64,000 nt of DNA, from positions 1,054,001 through 1,118,000 of the forward strand of contig NC_092600.1 in assembly GCF_047663525.1 (NCBI RefSeq), in the 5' to 3' direction. Positions 29,801 through 41,759 of the stretch are shown here, piece by piece. The translations under genes were made by a program, and so were the position numbers. The number at the start of each line of letters is the position of its first letter. Positions within the stretch are counted from its first letter, which is position 1. The DNA comes from Anas platyrhynchos (lineage: Eukaryota > Chordata > Aves > Anseriformes > Anatidae). The notes beneath the pieces are model-generated. The model ran no database searches. It had not been told where the DNA came from and saw nothing but the letters and a program-made list of their open reading frames with translations.

Positions 29801-30611
29801 AGCACCTCTGCTTCCCCTGTGCTGCTCGTGCACCTCAAGTAACTCGTGAAGAGCTTGGAGGCCGTGTCTGTGAGCGGCTGGGGCAGGGGGCTAGGGGCCC
29901 TCCGGGAGCACAAAGCCCCCAGCCGAGGTGGGTGTTTGTGGTTTGTGCCCTCAGGCACCATCCTGCAGATCTGACAGTGCTGTGTGAGTCAGGCCCGCAG
30001 ATTCAGTGTTTTCCCTGCAGCAAGGCTCTGGCAGGGAAGTGCTGCCAGCATTTTCCCTCAGCCCATGTCCCCTGGGCTGCTGAGCAGATGCCAAGGGTAG
30101 GGCAGAAGTTTCAGGCAGCTGTTGATAACGCGCTTTGCTTTGCTTCACCTTTTTGTAACCTTATTTTCAGTATGCTCAGGCTTATTTTTGGTAGTCTAAA
30201 ACTGGTTGTTATTTTCAAGCTCATCTTTCCAGTTGTTGAAAGTGATGTCGGGATGACTTCTAAGCGCTGGGCTCTCGCAGCAAGGGAAGCCCTCCAGCCT
30301 CAGCACCGCCGCCCTGGGCTGTGCGGGACTGGGAGCTCTCGATCGGCACAGCCCTGGGGGGGGGGCACAGCCCTGGGGGGTCACAGCCCCTGGGGCTGAG
30401 CGGTGCCCCCAGCCGAGCCCCTCACGTCGAGAGGGGGCTCGTGCAGAGCCGTGCCAGCACCAGCTGGTAATCTCCAGCGACCGCATAGGTATGCGTAATC
30501 GTATTTAAGTCTGCTTGTATGTGAATGTTTGTTTAATTATTTCTGGATGTTCTTTAAAATAATAACTCGGGTTCTAGCGGAACACAAGCATTCATTTCTT
30601 TAGGCCTTTCC

Positions 30612-30650
30612 AACAATAGTGGGATATGGAATTCTTTACCCGCTATTGTT
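30612..30650. other. 12-bp hairpin with paired inverted SOX-type motifs
   Basis: Left arm AACAATAGTGGG (30612-30623) pairs with right arm CCCGCTATTGTT (30639-30650), with one G-T wobble and a 15-base loop. Each arm carries an AACAATAG SOX-type core in opposite orientation. It lies in a 400-base AT-rich, non-repetitive stretch (30490-30900) of the kind often found in conserved noncoding elements. Confidence 0.5.
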
Positions 30651-33600
30651 CTGCAGCTTCGCCCCTCTCAGCTAATTATTGCAGTCCCTTTTTAAATGAT
30701 GCATTTAATATTGAATTTATATATTTTTAAAAGTCCTTATGCTTGTCTTAACTGGAAATATGTTCTGGCCTGACTTGTAATTCCCTCTGCAGCCTTATTG
30801 GAGTCAGGCAATGTATACAAAAATATTAAGTCAATAAAACTGTACTGTAAGTCACTGGAGATTTAGAGATATATTTTTTGTAATGAATAACAATCCCAGG
30901 CAGCCAGAAATCAGTTCAACAAAATTCCAAGGCCTAATTAAGAAAATCATTCGAGAACACCCTGAGATTTAGCTGTATGCCCAGGGCTTTCCCTGCCCGG
31001 AGCCGAATCAGGCGGGCACCTTCCTGCAGCCCCTGGCGCCTGACCCTCCCCTGGCTCCTCGCGGGGAGAACAGGAGCGAGGGCAGTGGTGAAACAGCTCT
31101 GGTCGATGCTAATTGAGTAAAATGGATTTTCCTGCCAGCACGAAAGCGGAGAGGGAATACGAAGCCCTTTGGCTGCCGGGTGGCCCTGCACAGTAATTGG
31201 ACGTGACTGGGAAGCGTCGCGTCCCTCGCCCTGTGCGGTTCCAGCCATGAAGCAGTGCTCCACGCAGCAACCGCTGCAATGACAACATCGCTGTGCAGGC
31301 TTGTCAAACTTTGTAGCCAAAATAGGACAGTGGTCAAAGTGGAAACAACAGATCACTCAAGGAAGTCTAAATTAGAGAAATTCAGAGGTCAGTTTGCAGT
31401 TGTGTTTCCTGTTATGATGAAAGTTTCCCATTCAAATATTTTAGCATACTTGATCTTTTCTCAAACTACCAGTAAACTATTGCAACAAACCTGTGACCAT
31501 TTAGTAAGGCGTGTTGCATCCTCGCCGTGCAGCAAGCTGCAGGACAGCAGCCAAAGCTCAAAATGTTTTAGGCTGAAAGCAGAGGATGCTGCAATAGGAG
31601 CTAATGCTGCAGACCATTAGCAATACAGAGCTCAACACGGCGGGCAGTTCGTACAATAATCGCTGGCTGTAGGCAAATTGGTTGATATTTAGGACCCCAT
31701 TCACTTTCCACTCGATACGAGGACGCCGTCCAGGGAGCGGCAGCACCCGCAGCAGGAGGCTCCTGCAGCCTGGGCGGGGGAGCCACGAGAGCACCTGGGT
31801 TAGGAGCCAGAGCCACAGCACGAATCTGGGGGAGCCTCCTCACAGCCATCCCCAGCACGCTCAGCAGCTTCCAGTGCTCGATGCAAGGCGGGCTGTGCTC
31901 CGCGGCCACAGCTGGCCCTTGGCCCCCAGCTCCCATGGCATCAGCAGGGGCTAACGTGAGGGGGAGGGATCCTGTTTCATTCAGAAAAGGCTGTTTTCAC
32001 TCTGGTGGGGCTGGTTTGGGTGACACTAGCTGTGGTACATCTATGGAATGGCCTTTGGTTGTGTTCTGTTCCCCTTCATGGTCTGCAGGTGCAGAGAGCC
32101 AAGGCTCTGGGGTGGTCCCTGGGGACCAGCCCTGGGTGGGGGGCTCAGGGCAGGCAAGCTGAGAGCTGAGCAGAACTTCTCCCACATCTGCAGCTCCTGC
32201 CTTTATGCTGAATGAGTAAATGAAATGTATTTCAGATCTTACCCTCCTGTGGGCTTTCACATCTGAGAATTTATGGAAGATAATTCTGGGGGAGAGTTAT
32301 TTGGACTCAAATCCCAGTGTGGTTATTTATAAAGCCAAGAAGTAAATACACCTCTAGGCGAGTGTGTGCAGCTTTTGCCTTTTTTTTTTTTCCTGTTTCT
32401 TACAGCGTGAGATCTGCCTGCACAGTGGCTGGTAAAACGTTTGGATCCTGAAAGGTGGCGTTTTGTGTAGTATCGCCCTGGAGATGGGCTTATGTGAAAA
32501 GCGGAACGCTTTAGAAATAACATGGTTGTTCAAACTACTAATTGTGCCTGATTCAGAGTCCTGCTGACTTCAGACACAGATGAAGTCTTATAAGGAATGT
32601 AAGACATTGCTCAGAACACCAGTGTTAGGAGGGCATCTGTTGTTATCTCACGCTTAACCTAGAACTAGTTATTTTTGGATTTAATTTGAAAAAACACAAT
32701 TTGGTTTATGTCTAAATTGAAAAGAATAATGCTGTTAAATGAATTCATGATGAATAGTTTCTCTCAGTGTCAGCCGTTTCTTTAGTGATGATGATACTGA
32801 TAGAGCCAAAGCTTATTCAGTCTCATAAACCAAATGAGTGATTCACAGGCTCTGTCTCTACACAGCAACTCTATTTATATGATACGAGAATATTATATAA
32901 ATACCATGTCTTCTTAATCATACATCTGTATTCATTTTGATGGGAAGGCAATTATTTCTCTCTAACCCAGTTCCGTTCAGTGACTTCCTAATGTGCCAAA
33001 GATTAATTATTCCAGAAACAAACGTTAAAACGCGCTTGCAGTGGTCAGCAGCGCCCTGCGCCACCCCCCTCACCCCCTGGCAGAAGCTGGACCTGTCCTC
33101 ACAGCTTAGCCCACACGTGTGGGCAACTCCATCTTCTGGTACTGCAGTGGTGTAATTCCACTGGGAGAATGCATCATTTAACCTTATTTAAAATAGCAAA
33201 GACTAATGGCCTGGTTTACTTGCACTAGCTTTTGCAAAGTGGTACCCAGAGCAGAGCCCGAGGTTGGTGTGGTGCTGTGTCCTGTACAGGGATCATGGGG
33301 TGTGGGCTTCCAGGGGGGTCTTCTGTCACCCTATTCACTTCTTGTCACTGCAAGAAATGCAGGGAAAAACACTGGGAAATGCCTAAGTAATGCATGCCTC
33401 GTTACTGCTCCTATGACTGGGCTCTTTGCCAGTAAGGAGTAAGTTGGCAACATGGAGTCAGGTTTCATTTTAAAATATTTTTTTCAATATCCCAGAATTA
33501 ATGTTAGTCTAAGGCCAGTGAGAGATGTTATTTAAAAACACTTGGGTTTGTTTTCCAAAGACTAAATTTATAGATAATCTAGATTTAAAAGATGTTTTAT

Positions 33601-36425
33601 CCCAATGTGCGTGTGTAAAAATACTAAAGACATGTTCTGAGCCAGCTTTCTGGTTCTTGTCAGTGCAACTCCATCATTGCAAGCTAATCCGTAAGTGCAA
33701 AAGAAACAGAAATCCAGAACTGATCCAGCTTTAGCAGCTGAGGGAGACCGGGGGGATGAAAGGAAACATGAAACATGGTAAAGATTAAAAAACAGACCGA
33801 GGTCTCAAAGAGCTTGTGAGAAACAAGCCCCATTTGCAGCCATGCAGAAGGCTCCCCTTGCTCACGTTCTGCAGGAGATCGGTGCACGTTTCTCTCTGCC
33901 TTTCCTGCAGCCCCCTGGCCACCCCCCTTGGCAAAGCAGTGAGTGCCCAGCCGGGGCTCTGCTGGCGGCGGGGCCAGATGGAAACCGACAGCCTGGCGGC
34001 TGGAGGAGTTTGCTCAGCTTCACCCTTACAGGTGGGCTTCTGAGTTTTCCCAGTGGTTCATGTACTTGCCATAGCAGAGGGTCCTGAGCTGGGCCTTACA
34101 GCCCCCCGGCTGTGCCAGGAGCTCGCCTGCAGGCAGTGCCACCGCACAGGGCTGTACGCGCACCCCGCTCATCCCAAGGCACATCCCTCCCGTCCCCGCA
34201 TCCTGCACCTGGCCAAGAAGTTAATTTTGCTTTGTTTCAGGTCACATGTCATCCAAAATCCCCAATACAGATGTCATGCCCAGTTTAATTTCCTGGTGAG
34301 ATCCTTGCTAAAGTTTGTTGGACAAGAGTTTGGTCTGGAGAAGCAGCACAGCTCGAGCACCTGAATGCTGTGGAACATTTCTCAGTGAACGCGTTGCTTT
34401 AATGATGCTCTTAGGTGTTGACATTTCCATCCCTGAAACAACTTCTTAAGCACTGAGAGCTGTCGTAATTATGTTTACTCTTTTCATTACCCGGTAATAT
34501 TATTTTCAGATCTAAAGCATCCTACAGCAGGCACCTGTCTCACCTCCTCCTGTGCGCGGTGCTGGCAGGCACAGAGCAGCTCCTGCTCTCCCATCCCGTT
34601 CAGAACTGTCTGCCTCCCTTCAGTAGCAAAGTCTGATGGCACTGACACGCATATTCTTTTTTCTAAGATGAAAAGAGCAGTTTCTTTAGAAGTTTCTTAT
34701 TAAATGAGTAGTCTTGTAGAACAAAAACATCTTCCTTTTAACTGGCTTAGCCTTTCATCACAGATTTGCTCATGTGTGTTCTACAAACTGTTTGAACTTC
34801 TGTAAATGTTCATGACTATTGTAGGCTGCTTTCTCTTGGTTTCTGGCTTGGGGAAGTTAGAACGTGATTTACTACCAAGACAAAGCAAATGACAAAACCC
34901 AGGCACGTTGCCTCAGACATCACTGTGCTTCCTTCCCAGGTAAATGGGCTGGCAGTAACCAAACACCAGGGTAAGGGCTGGAAAAATCCTGTGCTAGGCA
35001 CTGGACAGGGAAGGAGATGGGGCTGTTCTCCAACCTGCATGTCACTGTGAGCAGGAAAATCTGGGGGCTGGGGAATTCGGGCTCCCCGGCTGAGGGGGCT
35101 GCTCCTGCAGGCTCTGTCGGATAAATCCGCTCACTCCTTTGTGGCAGTAACAGCGCTCAGGACATTTGCATGAGTTAGTGATTGCAGGTTCAGTGTCTCT
35201 ATGAGGATGGGTTGTCTGAATTTGCTTTGTGCCCCGGATAGAGCTGGACACAGCCTGGATTCGGCAGCGGCTGCCGTTTGCTCTCTGCCTTTCTGCGAGG
35301 GGACATGGCTGCTGCTGGGACTCAGCTGTGAGCTAGCATTTACCTCAGGAAAACAGATTGTCAAAACAGCCCGGGCACATGAGGAAAAAGCAGATGGGCT
35401 GGGTAGCCTGCCCAGCTGCCTCTCCTGAGCACTGCCCAGGGGGAGAGCCACGTCAGGGAAGCGCACAGAGCGGTAGGCTCGGGTAGCAAGCTGAGATTCC
35501 TTCTCCATGAAGAGCCTGGCTTCCCAAATGGATGTGCAGCAATCACCAAGGCGATCAGTAAAGCTAAGTGCAGAATTGTGTCAATAATGTGCTTGCTATT
35601 GCAGTGTTTCTGTGCCCCTTTCCTTAAAATATTTAACAACCTAATGGGTACTGCACTTTAGTGGATGTAATGATGCTCTTCTGGTGGCCAAGCCCTTCCG
35701 AGAGGCAGAGCGGCAGATGTCTGTGACATGAGGAGAGCTCTTGCTGTGTAAGCCTGTGTCAGTGAAGGCAGAGGCGATCCCAAGGAGACAGCCCAGAGCC
35801 ACCTCTGCCCAAACCAGCACTGGCTGAACTCCTGAGCAGACACCAGGCGTTTGGCTGGGATGTGCCATCATGTAACAGCTCTGTGTGCGATGCTGGGCTG
35901 AGAGACCAAATTGTTCCCAAACTTTATTTTGTTCCCAACACAGATCTCTTCCCCTTGCAAACATCGTGCCCATCTGAACCCTGCTCCAGAGCGTGCAGGG
36001 CAATGCTCATCCCTCTGGCTCTGCTGCCAGTTGCTTCCTTTCGGGGCTGGTTGGCTGGTAAACTCCTGGTGTTAATCGCAGCCCCAGCAGCTGTGCCCCA
36101 CAGAAAGGATATTTCACACACACAAAAAGAGCTCCTCATGGGCAGCAAAGCCCAGCAGTGCCCAAATATGCGGTGGTTGCATGAGAGGAGCAATGTTCTG
36201 TGTATCAGTGGTCAGGCATGAGTCATGGAGACTCATGCACTGTGAATGCGAGCTGAACTTCGGGGCCGGGGTGCGGCTGTGGCTGCGGGCAGCTGGGGCC
36301 TTTGTGCGAGCCCCAGAGCAGCTCTGCACCGCCCGGGAATGGATCCTGCACGCTGCTGCCCTGCAACCGCCTCCGTGTGAAGCAGCAGTGTCATCTGAGA
36401 ATACCTTGTCATTCTGGGCTGCATG

Positions 36426-36485
36426 AAAAAAAAAAAAAAAAAAAAAAAGAAAAATAAAAAAAAGAAAAAAAAAAAGAAAAAAAAA
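36426..36485. repeat. A-rich tract
   Basis: An A23 run followed by shorter A runs broken by single G or T bases, 60 bases in all. It could be the tail of an unrecognised retroposed sequence on the + strand; no matching body was recognised. Confidence 0.9.
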
Positions 36486-37768
36486 GGCAAAAACAAACTC
36501 ATTTAGAAATCATAAGAAGCCAGGCATTTTTATGTGAAAGCCGCTGCTGTGTCTGGGTGCAGTACTTGGGTCTGTTACAGGGCCCGCGGTGCCAAGGGAG
36601 CTCTGGGTTCCTCCTCTCTGATGTCCCCAGCTGTGAGATGCTGCAGCAATCACCAATTTGCTCGGGGTGTGATTTACACGAGAGCAGGGTTTGAGATACC
36701 ATGTTTTGTTTTTTTCTCAAAGAAACCAAATTGGGCTGTCTATATTCCAAAACTAAGTGTATAGCAATTAAGTGTGCACTGTAGAAGGAGCTGTTTCAGT
36801 TGCAGAGTTAAGTCTCCTCTTGTTTATCTTGTTGGGCTATTGCCCATTGACAGGCTATTACCATGATTCATCATAACTTCACGTCTTGGAAAAGGTCTTT
36901 GCAGAAGCAGGAGTTGTGCATCAAGCCAGGTTCGAGCTCACCAGTCACGCGTGATTTGCTGACAATATCCTGATTTGGCAAATATGGATTTCAATTATTG
37001 CAGCTCCTCAAAGGAAAAACAAATCTGAGATCTAGGTCAAATATCTAGATTCTATCAAGTATTCCCACCACAAATAAAGTTTGTTAAGGTACTAATTTAA
37101 ATCATCTCTTCTTATCTTCCCCCCCCTCCCCAGGTCTAATTAGTATCACTCTAAACCCTTAGAATACACACAAATACGTATTACATGTTTAAATATAGGT
37201 ACATGTGCATATATGCACCTATAACTTAGCTAGGCAAGAGCCTTTACAAGTATCCTCCTCCTACTATAAGTTGGGGGGAAAGGAAGGAAGAGCAGGCAAA
37301 CTTCTACCAAAGGAAAAATTCTAGTATATGACTTTTGCAGAAACAGACCATGTTGGCTGTTAAAATACATCGAAAAGCCCCTCTTTCCATGAATTGTGTA
37401 CATTCTGTCCCTGAAAGATTTTAGAGCAGCAGTGACCTTAGAGAGCTTTTGAAGAGAAGCCTTTTATATTTGAATTGGTATCCTGACATGTAATGAAGAG
37501 GTTGCCATGGCAAATATGTATTTTTGATGGAATCAGAGAAAATAAGTGAATAAACCATGTATGTCTCTGATTCATAAATTACTACAGCTCAAGGCAATAG
37601 TAACCCCTGTTTACTGATACGTGACCAAAGCTTTTTCAGTGTGAAATCAAAAAAAAAAAAAAGGGGGAGGGAAGAAAATGTATTAGACTAACTGATCAAT
37701 TTAAATAGTAATTTAAATCTAGTTAGGCTTTCTTTACCTTGCAGCTTTAGAAATATTTAAATACCGTA

Positions 37769-37769
<1 letters not shown>

Positions 37770-37800
<31 letters not shown>
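37770..37800. repeat. A31 homopolymer
   Basis: Thirty-one uninterrupted A's. Homopolymers this pure are young or still expanding and the exact length is uncertain. No transposon body was recognised upstream. Confidence 0.95.
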
Positions 37801-37803
<3 letters not shown>

Positions 37804-40215
37804 TTCCCTGTAACTTCACAGTGCATAGAACATCAGCACCAATGGGTCCTTTGTATCACACCGCTTCTGTTGGGGGATCCACGCTGTATATACCAACAGC
37901 CCAAGAGCACCTTGTATTTGGCACTATTATCTGATTATACACACATAAATCTGCTTATATAATTCTACTTGAACAGCAGTGAATTGTTTTGCCAGCGATT
38001 TACACTCTCCTGAGACCTTGCAGACCTACTTTAAGAGCTGACTTAACTCTTTGCGCTCTCAGCTGAATCTACTTGAAAGTATCCTCACTGTTTTAACTAA
38101 AATGTTGGAGTTTTGTTTCATTCAAAACATTTCAGTCATGGAAAATTATAAATTTTTGGTGGAAACTGTAAATGAAAATGTCCAGTTCTTTCACTGTGTT
38201 TCATTTCTTCATTGTACCTTTGATGGTGTGCAGCTTTTGGCTAACGAAGCCCTGTGGCAGCACTGTTTGAAGCGTTCCTGGAAGTGAAGGTATTTAGTTA
38301 GGCCTTATCTTAGTGGCAGTTGTTGGAGACCCAATTCCCCAAGGAGAAGAAGTATGAGCTGGCCTCAGCCTGGGAGTTGTGGACAACAATTGCAAAAGCA
38401 AAGGAAGATTTAATAAATAAAACTGGACAAGAAAATGTATCTTTGGTGGGAATTTTGAGCTTTTTCAAACCACTAACATTTCATTTGGAGATCAGCCTAT
38501 TCCTGACAAACGGCTTGGCTGGGATGTTTCTCGTCAGAGCTGGGGGGAAAATAGGAAACCTCCAGAGAGGAGGGGACCCCGATGTCCCCGGGGAGAGCTG
38601 CAGGCGAGGGGCTAGGTCGGTCCCGGCCGGGTGCTGCCCTGCTGGAAGGCGGCCACAGAGCCAGCACGGGCTGTGTACAGTGCTCTCTAAGCCATGCCCT
38701 GCCTTCCCCAGCCTTCGCAGCAGATGTTGGTGAGCTGTGGCAGCCCCTGGGCAGCTGCTGGCTTTGCTCAAGGTCAGGAAACCTAAAGGTGCTGTTCCTT
38801 GATTTTCACAGCTGCCGTTTAACAATGCACCCTCAGGCTCTGTAACTCTGTACTGACGGCCGTTGGCTTGTTTCTCATTGTATCACAGCGCTGGGTCTCT
38901 TTCCGAGCGCTTTGCTGTCCGCAGGCTGTGATGCTCCTTGCTGGGGCCGCCAGCCCCAGCTCAGCTCCGTGAGGCCGCCCCTGGCCAGGGGCTGAGCCCC
39001 TCCTGCAGCCCAGCCTTGGCGGAGCTGCTGCAGCAGTGGGAGTGATGCTCGGTCTGGGCTTTCAGTCGCTCTTGCGCTAAGTAGTTTACACATTTTCTCA
39101 AAGGTCAGCTAGGCAATTAACTTAGTAGTTCACAATGTCATTCAGCAACTATTTAAACTCTCATAAATGAAATGACTGTAGTCCAAATGTTCCTTCCCCG
39201 TGACCCTAGTGTACTTTCTCTCGATTAACTCTTTTGGCTGCTCAGGACGTGTTGCAGGCTGCAGGGCTGCGCAGCCTGAAGAAGGCGCCGCCGTTTCCAC
39301 CTTGCTCGCGAGCGCCTTGCAGGAGACGTCACCTGCGGTCACTTCTGTTCTCTGGGCTCGTGGTGGCCGTAGGGTGCCCTGTGCCTCCGCTCTGTGAGGA
39401 CAGAGCCTGGCCCAAGGTCATGCTGTGAGGCTGAGGACAGGGCTCCTGCCCTCGGCTGCTCCTCTGCAGGATAAAACCTCGGGTGTCGCATCCTGCCGAC
39501 CTCGGTGCAGAGGCTGTGCCCCCGGCATTGCGCTGCAGGAAGAGGAGAGTTTCGGTTCTGCTTCCCTTGCCTGACCTAATCCATGCTGTAAAGCACGTGG
39601 TCCTGCAAACCTGCGCACTCAGGAGTGCTCAGTTTGTATGTAGAGAGAAAAAGCCTTGGATCTGATAGATCCATCTCCTATCCCACCTTTACCCCTGCGG
39701 CTGCTTTACGGTCCCGGTGTCACAATGCCGCTGGATCATGGTGGACCCGCGCCTTCAGGGAGCACGTGGCAATTAGCAGAGCCCTGGGCCTAAACCTCAG
39801 CTTTATCTTAATTAAGGATGCTCCATCTGATATGTTAGGGTTAAATAGCAAAGGGAAGAAGGAGGGTAAGAAAGGCAAAGTGCTGTCATCGTTTTTTATT
39901 TTTTGTAAGGAATGGAGATGTCCTCTAGAAAAGTCCCATACAATTGTACATAATTTAGCACCGTAGTTGGTATGGAAAGTTTTCAAATAATCTATAAGCT
40001 TACATTGAAAAGTATTAAGTGCTCTTAATGCTCTGATTGACTTCCACAGGGCAGCAGTTTGCCCGGATGGTGGAAATTTGCTACTATTATGTAATTTACA
40101 GAGACCAAACTAGGTCGTAGGTGACGAATCCATTGTTGTGGTTTTCTGTGCTGGCCAGTGAACCAGAACTATTTACAAAAACCTCTGCCCCAAGTAAAAC
40201 AGTAACAAATCAAGT

Positions 40216-40287
40216 ATTTACATGCTCAACACATTCCGTATTTACATGTTCAACACATTCCATATTTACACGTTCAACACTCTCCGT
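40216..40287. repeat. Minisatellite, three 24-bp units
   Basis: Three tandem copies of a unit beginning ATTTACATGYTCAACACATT and ending in CCRT, with four to five differences in the third copy. There is no spacer between copies. It lies in a repeat-rich patch that also contains an AC microsatellite and the CR1 3' end. Confidence 0.9.
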
Positions 40288-40374
40288 GTTTAAGGGGACA
40301 GAAGGACCGCAGTGGTGCGTGCCGTGTGGCAGCGGGCGCTGTGGTGGGGCGTGCAGTGACCCCCACGAGGGCTG

Positions 40375-40400
40375 ACACACACACACACACACACACACAC
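40375..40400. repeat. (AC)13 microsatellite
   Basis: Uninterrupted dinucleotide repeat of 26 bases, probably polymorphic in length. Confidence 0.95.
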
Positions 40401-40702
40401 TGCTGCTGCCCACACTTTTTCCACTTTTCAGTGGAAAGTTGCTCTGGGCACACGGGGAAGCAGGCAGCAGCCGTGGCACGGGCAGGGACGGCGATGGGCT
40501 GCGGCGCAGGAGCCAGGTACGGGGCAGGGGGGGCGAGCTCGCAGCACCGTGGGTGACCACCCTGTGGCCACTCCCCACCACAGCCTGAGATGGGGTCTGG
40601 GCGCTGGGGGTGGCCCCAGGGCTCCTGGTTCACAGCATGGGGAGTTAGGCATGGACAGGCAGCAGGAGGCAGTGACCAAAGCCTGTCCAAGTCCGTGGAC
40701 TA

Positions 40703-40794
40703 GCAATTGGTCTGGTGGGGGGTGTCCCTGCCCATGGCAGGGGTTGGAACCGGTTATCTTTAAGGTCCCTTCCAACCCGAACCATTCCAAGATA
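40703..40794 (+). mobile_element. CR1 retrotransposon 3' end (avian type)
   Basis: The segment CCCTGCCCATGGCAGGGGTT followed by GGAAC and then TTTAAGGTCCCTTCCAACC..AACCATTC is the near-universal 3' end of avian CR1 elements. The terminal ATTCTATGATTCTATGA-type repeat is degenerate here (ATTCCAAGATATA). The copy is strongly 5' truncated, as most CR1 insertions are. It is the most recent recognisable transposon in the window. Confidence 0.9.
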
Positions 40795-41619
40795 TAATTT
40801 TCTCACTAGCTTGCTGCTTCCTACATATTGTGTGCAGTTCTAAACCAGGCCTGTTAGGACTGCTATCGCTGTGTAACGGGGCGCATGGCCCTTGAGTGTT
40901 TTCACAGAAGGAAGCAACACTTTTGCCCCTGTCTTTACTCTGTTCTGGGGGTCCAGACCTCCAAAACTGGACTCGATCTGTTGCTGCCTTTTTGCCTTTT
41001 CTGAGCACCTCTGTGAGACTTCCCATTGCCTGCAGCCACAGCTCTGATCCCCCAGGCATGGGATCTGTGGGGCAGTGGAGCGGGGTCTGCGGTGTGAGCC
41101 CCCTGCGGGGCAGTGTAGAGAGGGGCTCGTGGGCAGATGGGGGGCTCAAAGAGAGCGCGTGGTCTGGGGGGAGCTGCCAGAGGCTAACAGGAGGTGTTTA
41201 ACCTCATGGCAGAGCTTCATTAGAAAGGGGAGGATGAAGCAGCTGCTACATAGATTAACCATTAGAAGGTAAAAGCGACACCACCAGCAGAATTATTAAA
41301 AAGACTCTTATCTGGTTAGTGGGAGATTGTTTCTGGAAACTGAGAAATTACTGCGTAATGGGAACTGCAGGTTTTCCTGGAATTCTGGATGTTGTACAAA
41401 AACAGTTCTTTTCAGACCCAGCAGACACAAGCTAAGTAAAATAGGTTTTTCAAGTGGAAAACTGCCAATTATTCCAGATTGTTGTGATAGTTTAGTGATT
41501 CACACAAGACTTCGGTAGACTGTTAGTGAGAACTTCTTTTTAAAATGCACGACGGGTTACAAAGAATATTTGTGAATAAAGTGTTTTCATTTGAAGCCAG
41601 CCAGCTACACTGCTTTTTC

Positions 41620-41715
41620 TTTGCGGTGTGCCCCGCGGAGCCTCCTCGCGGAGGCCAAGCTCCAGGCGCCGCAGGGGACGGCGTAACCGCAGCCGGGAGC
41701 GCAGCCTCCACCACT
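41620..41715. promoter_or_regulatory. Short dense CpG cluster
   Basis: About 14 CpG dinucleotides in 96 bases, with a small inverted repeat (GCCTCCTCGCGGAGGC, near 41640-41655). More CpG occurs at 41870-41890. It is too short for a classical island. It may be a regulatory element or a remnant of one. Confidence 0.3.
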
Positions 41716-41735
41716 CCAACCGGCGGCAAGCAAAC

Positions 41736-41759
41736 TCTAAAAACAAACAAACAAACACC
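41736..41759. repeat. (AAAC)n microsatellite
   Basis: About five AAAC units directly downstream of a dense CpG cluster (41620-41715). Confidence 0.85.

Larger units (their letters stand above)
14111..40215. other. Intergenic DNA, no gene supported
   Basis: AT-rich single-copy sequence broken by GC-rich patches (18290-18640, 19890-20840, 26980-27780, 28440-28720, 30280-30480, 31000-31230, 38600-38760, 39240-39560). It holds the simple repeats listed separately. The longest open frames here (24969-25586, 26818-27495 and 22807-23400, all -) show no domain or splice logic. The stretches 17900-18270, 21000-22800 and 30490-30900 look like candidates for conserved noncoding DNA by their even, non-repetitive AT-rich composition. 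Confidence 0.65.

Noticed and set aside
40216..40287. Regularly spaced repeat resembling a CRISPR array
   Set aside because: Units are directly adjacent with no spacers and the genome is vertebrate; it is a minisatellite.
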